DNA of 11,010 nt, taken from assembly GCA_934699135.1 (NCBI GenBank), contig CAKUVM010000046.1:1-11010 (forward strand). The letters are read 5' to 3'. Origin of the DNA: an uncultured Bacteroidales bacterium (GTDB taxonomy: Bacteria > Bacteroidota > Bacteroidia > Bacteroidales > Marinilabiliaceae). Shown piece by piece: positions 5,989 to 11,010 of this stretch. Position 1 is the first letter of the stretch, and every line of letters starts with the position of its first letter. Position numbers and translations under genes: made by a program. Below the pieces are notes generated by a model, which did not search any database, was not told the DNA's origin, and worked only from the letters and a program-made list of their open reading frames with translations.

Positions 5989-7731
5989 CTATTCCTCATC
6001 AAGGACTAGCCTCTTTCCGACAGAGCCGTCGGCAATTCCTTTGACGTAGCTGCGGCGCGTCACGCACAAACCCGTGGCCTCGTCTAGCTTGCGGCGGAAG
6101 ACGCCGAAGCATCCCTTGCCGAACTCGTTGTCATCCCACACCATGGGCACGACATTGTTTTCGTGGGCATAGAACGCCACGGTGTTCGCGTAATAGGCCT
6201 CGGAATCGGCATAAAGGTCTTCCTCGCCTGTGTGCGATATTGAGCCAAAGGCCGTCATGATGGCCGGGACGCGCGGCATGATGCTCACGAAGTCTGAGAA
6301 ATAAGCCCTTACGCCTTCTTCGTCGAGAGAGGAACACCAGTCGTCTCCTTTACTTTTGAACGGCTCTCCCCACAGTTTCTTCGTAGCGCTTTTGCCGGCA
6401 TAGTCCTCTGGTCGCGTAAATTGGAATGAGATCATAAGGCGATTGTCAACCACATCGTTTTGCGGCATGGTCACGACCCTGCTCTTGCCATCGGCAGGGA
6501 TGAGCAGGCAACGCTTGTAGTTATTGCCGCCGTTGCGCCTTACAGTCTGCACGAAAAGCTCGTTCAGTCGGTTAATCCTGCGCAGGCCAACCTCGCCAAG
6601 CCCCTCGGCGGACAAATAGACATACGCCTCGAACAAGACGTGGTCATCACACTCGGCCAACTGGGTCGCTATTGTGTTCCAGAGCCTTACGTAGGTGTCA
6701 TACAACTCCGTGGTGTCGTCTTTTGCGATATTGTCCTTCAGCCAACCGTCATCGGCCACAGACACGATGGCATACATGTTTCGCCCTTGGCCAATCTCTT
6801 TTGCCGCCACCTCTTTTGCCGCGGCCACTACGCCACCGAGCCAGAATTCGTTCACAGCGTTTGCCGCGCCGTCAATGAATGAACACGGGATTCTTACCAT
6901 GTTTACCCCATTTGCGGCCAGAGTGTCCAAAAGCCAAGAAGACAAGACGTTGACCGATTCGTCGTTATAAGCCTCTTGCATATTCCACCCCAACGTCATG
7001 TCTTGCGCCACCTCCTGAGCTGTGCGCCTCACCCCGCTGAAGTCGAACTGTGTGGCCACCTCGTCTATCTTGCAGGCAAAGTGCTTGTCGCCAAGGTCGA
7101 AAGATATGCTGTCATATCGGGCCTCGTCAGAATAATTGGCAAGGATTGTGAACCTCTCAATGACTGAGAATTTTCCCTCCTTGCCATCCTCTTTGCCTTC
7201 TCTCACAATCCACCAAGGATACGTTATCTGGTAGTCTCCATTAGTCTTGAAGCCCACCACAAGCTCCGTTCCCCTGTAATCGCTGACCTTATATGGCTGA
7301 TCCACAGAGTTAATCCTTGTCGCCTCATTGTACATCAAGAGATCCTCCGGCGACTGCTCAACCATGATCACCTTAGTGAGCGAGCCCGCCTTGACCTCTA
7401 TGTCGGCCTTGCGCGGCTCGTAGTCCGTCTCCTCGTTTTTCACCACGTAGGCCTCCACCTCAATCTTAATGACGTAAGGCTCTCCGGCCACCACCGAGGC
7501 CTTGACCCAATCCGCGTCTGGCGTGGCGGTCAGCGAGCTGGCGTTTGTCGTTGCCTCAACGGTATAGGAGCCTCCCGTTTTAGACGTTGAGACAGACGCT
7601 TGAGACAAATTGAGGCTAGTTGAGTCGTCAATGATGTCCGGTTTGCCTGAGTTGGAGCTGTCATCGCCACACGAGGCGAGGCAGAGTGGCAGCATCGCCG
7701 CCAACAATATCAGTCGGTTGCAGTATTTCAT
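5989..7731 (-). CDS. Surface lipoprotein with two BACON-like domains and a catalytically degenerate GH5-type barrel
   Basis: This 580-residue protein has a lipoprotein signal peptide (hydrophobic residues 6-18, lipobox LASC with Cys21). A classic BACON domain follows (about 44-127, ending VIMVEQSP), then a second BACON-like beta domain (about 134-226, with PWW and YDSISF). A glycoside hydrolase 5 TIM barrel, most like subfamily 4, spans about 230-575. Scaffold motifs survive: LGWN (247-250), VRIP (279-282), FEA (367-369), WG (454-455), FG (495-496) and VWDDN (531-535). The catalytic residues do not. The acid/base Asn-Glu is Val371-Tyr372, the nucleophile Glu is Ala494, the strand-6 His and Tyr are Gln437 and Thr439, and the strand-3 His pair is Ala326-Asp327. 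I infer a carbohydrate-binding or structural pseudoenzyme at the cell surface. The gene has its own promoter and terminator, and no SusC/SusD genes are nearby. Confidence 0.85.
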   Translation of the reverse strand: MKYCNRLILLAAMLPLCLASCGDDSSNSGKPDIIDDSTSLNLSQASVSTSKTGGSYTVEATTNASSLTATPDADWVKASVVAGEPYVIKIEVEAYVVKNEETDYEPRKADIEVKAGSLTKVIMVEQSPEDLLMYNEATRINSVDQPYKVSDYRGTELVVGFKTNGDYQITYPWWIVREGKEDGKEGKFSVIERFTILANYSDEARYDSISFDLGDKHFACKIDEVATQFDFSGVRRTAQEVAQDMTLGWNMQEAYNDESVNVLSSWLLDTLAANGVNMVRIPCSFIDGAANAVNEFWLGGVVAAAKEVAAKEIGQGRNMYAIVSVADDGWLKDNIAKDDTTELYDTYVRLWNTIATQLAECDDHVLFEAYVYLSAEGLGEVGLRRINRLNELFVQTVRRNGGNNYKRCLLIPADGKSRVVTMPQNDVVDNRLMISFQFTRPEDYAGKSATKKLWGEPFKSKGDDWCSSLDEEGVRAYFSDFVSIMPRVPAIMTAFGSISHTGEEDLYADSEAYYANTVAFYAHENNVVPMVWDDNEFGKGCFGVFRRKLDEATGLCVTRRSYVKGIADGSVGKRLVLDEE

Positions 7732-7757
7732 TAAGGTTCTGATTTGTTTCTATCCTA

Positions 7758-7789
7758 CCAAAGTAGCCAAATATTCGCACTTTAGCAAA
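7758..7789 (-). promoter_or_regulatory. Candidate promoter of the BACON/GH5-like lipoprotein gene
   Basis: On the minus strand, TTTG (7786-7789), a 20-base spacer and TACTTTGG (7758-7765) resemble the Bacteroidetes -33 TTTG / -7 TAnnTTTG pattern; the -7 box differs at one fixed position. It lies about 27 bases before the ATG. A competing -7 box, AATATTTG, occurs slightly upstream. The -33 box overlaps the T-rich tail of the gdhA terminator, so the end of one unit and the start of the next share sequence. Confidence 0.5.
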
Positions 7790-7828
7790 CAGAAAGCCCC
7801 GAATGTGACCTACTGTCACACTCGGGGC
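7787..7828 (-). terminator. Intrinsic terminator of gdhA
   Basis: On the minus strand arms GCCCCGAGTGTGAC (7815-7828) and GTCACATTCGGGGC (7796-7809) form a 14-base stem with one G-T pair and a 5-base loop, followed by the T-rich run TTTCTGTTT. The hairpin begins about 36 bases after the gdhA stop codon. Confidence 0.88.
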
Positions 7829-7864
7829 AATGTCTATATTCGTCGGTAGACTATGCTTGCCGCC

Positions 7865-9217
7865 TTATACGAGACCTTGAGCCATCATGGCGTCGGCCAC
7901 CTTGACGAAGCCGCCGATATTGGCGCCCTTGACGTAGTTGATGTGACCGTCCTTCTCCTTGCCATACTTCGCGCAGGTGGCGTGGATGCCGACCATAATT
8001 TGGTGCAGCTTGGCATCAACCTCCTCGCGGGTCCAAGAGAGGCGCTCGCTGTTCTGCGTCATCTCAAGACCAGACGTGGCGACACCGCCGGCGTTGGAAG
8101 CCTTGCCCGGAGAGTAGAGAATGCGAGCCTCTTGGAACACGTTGATGGCCTCGTTGGTGGAAGGCATATTGGCACCCTCGCAAACGCAGAAGACACCGTT
8201 GGCGACGAGCTTCTTGGCATCATCCTCGTTAATCTCGTTCTGCGTAGCGCACGGGAGAGCAATGTCGGCCTTCACGCCCCAAGGACGCTCGCCCTCGAAG
8301 TACTTGGCTTTAGGATATTTGGCGACATACTCTTTGATGCGGCCGCGCTTGACGTTCTTGAGCTCCATGACGAAAGCGAGCTTGTCCGCGTCGATGCCCT
8401 CCTCGTCGAGGATGTAGCCGTTGGAATCGGAGAGGGTGAGCACCTTGGCGCCCATCTGGTTGGCCTTCTCGCAAGCGAACTGCGCGACGTTGCCGGAACC
8501 AGAGATGAGGACAGTCTTGCCCTTGAAGTCCTTGCCCTGAGTGGCGAGCATCTCCGTGCAGAAGTATACGACACCGTAGCCTGTTGCCTCGGGACGGATG
8601 AGTGAGCCGCCCCAACCGAGGCCCTTGCCAGTGAGGACGCCCGTGAACTCGTTGCGCAGACGCTTGTATTGGCCAAAGAGGTAGCCGATCTCGCGGCCAC
8701 CGACGCCAATGTCACCTGCGGGAACGTCGGTGTCGGGACCTATATGACGCTGAAGCTCAGTCATGAAACTCTGGCAGAAACGCATGACCTCGGCATCGGA
8801 CTTGCCTTTGGGGTCGAAATCGGAGCCACCTTTGCCGCCGCCCATAGGGAGCGTGGTGAGGCTGTTCTTCAACACCTGCTCAAAAGCAAGGAACTTGAGG
8901 ACACCAAGATTTACGGTGGGGTGGAAACGGAGGCCACCTTTGTATGGGCCGATGGCGCTGTTCATCTCAACACGGAAGCCGCGGTTGATCTGGATGTTGC
9001 CTTTGTCATCGAGCCAAGGCACACGGAAGATGATGGTGCGCTCCGGCTCAGCCATGCGCTCAAGGATCTTGGCGGTCTTGTACTGAGGGTTCTCATCGAT
9101 GTAAGGCATAAGGGAGGTGACAACCTCCTTGACAGCCTGATGGAACTCGCTCTCGCCAGGATTCTTGGCGATGATCTTGGTCATGAATTCATTGACTTCT
9201 GCTTCAATGTTTGCCAT
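7865..9217 (-). CDS. gdhA: NADP-specific glutamate dehydrogenase
   Basis: This enzyme reversibly aminates 2-oxoglutarate to glutamate with NADPH and is the main ammonia-assimilation route in many Bacteroidales; it acts as a cytoplasmic hexamer. From the ATG at 9217 it has 450 residues, the usual length. Motifs are GPYKGGLRFHPTVN (90-103), the catalytic-lysine segment LPMGGGKGGSDFDPKG (123-138, Lys129), PAGDIGVGGREIGY (166-179, Asp169), the dinucleotide-binding SGSGNVAQ (239-246), DSNG (264-267) and LPCATQNEI (321-329). Serine in the DSNG region, as in E. coli GdhA, favours NADP. An in-frame ATG at 9250 would add 11 residues; I prefer 9217 because the N-terminus MANIEAEVNEFM fits the family. 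Frequent use of AAG, GAG and similar C/G-ending codons suggests high expression. The gene has its own promoter and terminator. Confidence 0.97.
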   Translation of the reverse strand: MANIEAEVNEFMTKIIAKNPGESEFHQAVKEVVTSLMPYIDENPQYKTAKILERMAEPERTIIFRVPWLDDKGNIQINRGFRVEMNSAIGPYKGGLRFHPTVNLGVLKFLAFEQVLKNSLTTLPMGGGKGGSDFDPKGKSDAEVMRFCQSFMTELQRHIGPDTDVPAGDIGVGGREIGYLFGQYKRLRNEFTGVLTGKGLGWGGSLIRPEATGYGVVYFCTEMLATQGKDFKGKTVLISGSGNVAQFACEKANQMGAKVLTLSDSNGYILDEEGIDADKLAFVMELKNVKRGRIKEYVAKYPKAKYFEGERPWGVKADIALPCATQNEINEDDAKKLVANGVFCVCEGANMPSTNEAINVFQEARILYSPGKASNAGGVATSGLEMTQNSERLSWTREEVDAKLHQIMVGIHATCAKYGKEKDGHINYVKGANIGGFVKVADAMMAQGLV

Positions 9218-9298
9218 AACTGTTCTTGCTAAATATTTGTTATTGCCCATCGACCTTCGCAGAGGCCATCGGGTGTCTAATCGTTCTTTTGTCGAACG

Positions 9299-9328
9299 CT
9301 AAATTATACAACTTTCCCTTTATCTCAA
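9299..9328 (-). promoter_or_regulatory. Candidate promoter of gdhA
   Basis: On the minus strand TTG (9326-9328), a 19-base spacer and TAATTTAG (9299-9306) approximate the Bacteroidetes -33/-7 pattern, with one mismatch in the -7 box. The predicted leader is about 75 bases long, enough for post-transcriptional control, but I saw no convincing structure in it. Confidence 0.45.
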
Positions 9329-9350
9329 CAAGTCTGAAGTCTATTTACGT

Positions 9351-9374
9351 AAAACACCTACGATATTAGGTGCT
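9351..9374 (-). terminator. Candidate intrinsic terminator of dnaB
   Basis: On the minus strand CACCTA (9367-9372) and TAGGTG (9355-9360) form a 6-base stem with a 6-base loop, extendable by a G-T and an A-T pair, followed by TTTT. It starts about 22 bases after the dnaB stop codon. The stem is AT-containing and short, so termination may be partial. Confidence 0.5.
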
Positions 9375-9395
9375 ATACCTATGCGCCACCCACGC

Positions 9396-10940
9396 CTAGA
9401 AAGGCGTATCATCGGCATCCGTCGCCCCAAGATTTGGCACATCGAATGGCGAGCCGCCATTGTTCACGCCAGACATTATGAACTGCTGCGAGGCTGGCGG
9501 TTCAGAGCCATTTAGAAAATCCGCGCCAGACTCCGGCTCCTCAAAGCGGATTAGCTCGGCCTGGAAGCGCAGCAACACATCGTCTATTCGTCCACTACGA
9601 TGCTTGGCAATGATGAACTGGGCCATGCCGACAAGCGAGTTGCCCTTGCCGTCGTCCAGAATATGGTAATATTCAGGGCGATGGATGAAGCAGACCATAT
9701 CGGCGTCCTGCTCAATGGCTCCAGACTCGCGAAGGTCGGAGAGCTGTGGCCTCTTGCTGTCTATGCCGCCTTTCTCTGTGGTTCGCCCCTCGACATTTCG
9801 GTTCAACTGGCTAAGCGCAATGACGGGGATGTTGAGTTCCTTGGCCAACCCCTTTAGCGACCGCGAGATCATAGAGACCTCCTCCTGACGGCTCCCTGGC
9901 TTCATGGCGGATGCCGTCATAAGCTGGAGGTAGTCTATGATGATGCACTTGATGTCATGTTTCTTCTTGAGGATTCGCGCCTTGGAGCGCAAGTCGAAGA
10001 CGGAGAGGCCTGGAGTGTCGTCAATATATATGGGCGCGCTTCTGAGCCTGCCTATTCTGGAGTTGAAGTGATGGAGCTCCTCCTCCGTGAGCCTTCCGCT
10101 CTTGATTTTTTCTGACGGTATCTCCGTCTCGGCCGTCATGAGACGTTTGACGAGCTCGACGTTGCTCATCTCTAGCGAGAACATGGCAATGGGGATGTCG
10201 TGCTCTATGGCCATTTTTCGCGCCATAGAGAGGACGAAAGCCGTCTTGCCCATGGCGGGGCGGGCCGCGATGACCACCATCGTGGCGGGTTGCCACCCCA
10301 ATGTTATGTCGTCAATGCCACGGAAACCGCTCGTTATGCCGCTCAGTTTGTCCTCTCGCTTGGCAGCCGCCTCCATCTGGCGGATGGCTTCATCGACGAC
10401 GGGGTTAATTTGGATAACATCGCGGTTCAGACTGCCTTGCGAGAGCGTGAAAAGGTTATTCTCGGCCTCCTCCATAATGTCCTCGACGTCGGAGGTCTCG
10501 TCGTAGCCCTTCTCCACCATGTCGGAACCCAAGTGAATGAGCGACCTCTGCAAGTATTTTTGGAATATTATCCTCGCATGGTACTCAATGTTTACCGCGG
10601 CGCCCACACGGCTTGTCAGTTTTGCAATGTAGACTCGCCCGCCCACGGCCTCCAGCTCGCCCGTCTTCTTCAGCTCCTCGGTCATGGTGAGCATATCAAT
10701 TGGGGCCATGGCGCCATTGAGCCTCAGCATGGCGGCATAGATTCTCTGGTTGGCCTCGACATAGAAATGCTCAGGTTTAAGAAGCTCCACCACGTTTTGC
10801 AGGGCATCCTTGTCAAGCATTATGGCACCCAGGACTGCCTCTTCAAACTCCACCGCCTGCGGCGGCATCTTGCCTCCGAGGGAGGCCATAGCGGCCACCG
10901 AGTCCGACGGCCTTGGCGCGCCAACATTCTTTTTTGCCAT
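9396..10940 (-). CDS. dnaB: Replicative DNA helicase DnaB
   Basis: DnaB is the hexameric 5'-3' helicase that unwinds DNA at the replication fork and interacts with primase. The 514 residues hold an N-terminal collar domain (about 26-130, starting PPQAVEFEEAVLGAIMLD), a linker, and a RecA-like ATPase domain (about 200-470). ATPase motifs are Walker A ARPAMGKTA (226-234), the catalytic glutamate in FSLEMS (Glu257), Walker B IIIDYLQLM (333-341), SQLNRNVEGR (377-386), SDLRESGAIEQDADMV (401-416) and KHRSGR (446-451) with the arginine finger. No intein interrupts it. The start at 10940 gives MAKKN and an N-terminal extension of about 25 residues, usual for the family. The last 45 residues are low-complexity and end DADDTPF, resembling an SSB tip. 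A terminator hairpin lies immediately before the start codon. Confidence 0.97.
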   Translation of the reverse strand: MAKKNVGAPRPSDSVAAMASLGGKMPPQAVEFEEAVLGAIMLDKDALQNVVELLKPEHFYVEANQRIYAAMLRLNGAMAPIDMLTMTEELKKTGELEAVGGRVYIAKLTSRVGAAVNIEYHARIIFQKYLQRSLIHLGSDMVEKGYDETSDVEDIMEEAENNLFTLSQGSLNRDVIQINPVVDEAIRQMEAAAKREDKLSGITSGFRGIDDITLGWQPATMVVIAARPAMGKTAFVLSMARKMAIEHDIPIAMFSLEMSNVELVKRLMTAETEIPSEKIKSGRLTEEELHHFNSRIGRLRSAPIYIDDTPGLSVFDLRSKARILKKKHDIKCIIIDYLQLMTASAMKPGSRQEEVSMISRSLKGLAKELNIPVIALSQLNRNVEGRTTEKGGIDSKRPQLSDLRESGAIEQDADMVCFIHRPEYYHILDDGKGNSLVGMAQFIIAKHRSGRIDDVLLRFQAELIRFEEPESGADFLNGSEPPASQQFIMSGVNNGGSPFDVPNLGATDADDTPF

Positions 10941-10951
10941 ATGGAGGGAAC

Positions 10952-10985
10952 TAAAAAGCCCAGATGTCCAATGCGCATCCGGGCT
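10952..10985 (-). terminator. Intrinsic terminator or attenuator directly upstream of dnaB
   Basis: On the minus strand AGCCCGGATG (10976-10985) and CATCTGGGCT (10957-10966) form a 10-base stem with one G-T pair and a 9-base loop, followed by TTTTT. A TGA lies immediately before the stem (10986-10988) in a frame open to the right edge, so an upstream gene may end here, but only seven codons are visible and I do not call it. Only about 11 bases separate the T-run from the dnaB ATG, too little for a promoter. dnaB must therefore be reached by read-through, or its message must contain this hairpin in its leader. Confidence 0.85.
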
Positions 10986-11010
10986 TCAGAATATCAATTG
11001 GGTAGGAGTC

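Noticed and set aside
7853..8605. Open frame of 250 codons on the plus strand opposite gdhA
   Set aside because: It is a shadow of the strongly biased gdhA codons, with low-complexity Leu/Ala/Val/Asp composition, no recognisable domain, and no promoter seen; it also runs through the gdhA coding sequence.
9218..9250. Upstream in-frame start of gdhA adding 11 residues
   Set aside because: The extra residues do not resemble the family N-terminus, and the 9217 start gives the normal length.
9392..9407. Small hairpin ACGCCT/AGGCGT overlapping the dnaB stop codon
   Set aside because: Only six pairs, no T-run after it, and half of it is coding sequence; the hairpin at 9351-9374 is a better terminator candidate.
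10986..11009. Possible last seven codons of an upstream gene ending in TGA right before the hairpin
   Set aside because: Too short to identify, and another frame also stops nearby (TGA at 10994-10996); mentioned only as context for the terminator.

Overview
The window looks like a chromosomal segment of a gut-type Bacteroidales bacterium, with fairly high GC for that order; a Muribaculaceae-like genome would fit, but this is an inference. Four things point there: a BACON-domain lipoprotein, a GldF/GldG-type transporter protein, promoters resembling the Bacteroidetes consensus (TTG, about 19-20 bases, TAnnTTTG), and general absence of purine-rich ribosome binding sites. Every gene I can support lies on the minus strand, so the window is described below from right to left in the direction of transcription.

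Right end (9.35-11.0 kb): a strong intrinsic terminator sits only about a dozen bases before the start of dnaB (replicative helicase), so it is either an attenuator or is read through. The C-terminus of DnaB looks like an SSB tip. A weaker terminator follows dnaB. Next comes gdhA (NADP-type glutamate dehydrogenase), with its own candidate promoter and a strong terminator.

Middle (5.9-7.8 kb): one monocistronic lipoprotein gene with its own promoter and terminator. It encodes two BACON-type beta domains followed by a GH5 (cellulase-like, subfamily-4-like) barrel. All the catalytic residues I can align, including both glutamates, are replaced, which makes it a likely pseudo-glycosidase and the most unusual protein here.

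Left-middle (0.8-5.86 kb): a compact operon of five genes with 3-7 base gaps, starting at a good promoter: surE (nucleotidase), a three-helix membrane protein of unknown function, lpxB (lipid A disaccharide synthase), a fused GldF-GldG ABC permease/auxiliary protein, and ridA (enamine/imine deaminase). It combines envelope synthesis, an envelope transporter and metabolite repair.

Left end (1-0.8 kb): the first 200 codons of a Fic AMP-transferase with an intact HPFxxGNGR motif and an N-terminal inhibitory motif of class II. It runs off the left edge. Its upstream region has a perfect 10-base inverted repeat plus an extra half-site (a probable operator), and then a nested palindromic REP-like intergenic element. 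I found no CRISPR array, tRNA, rRNA or insertion sequence.
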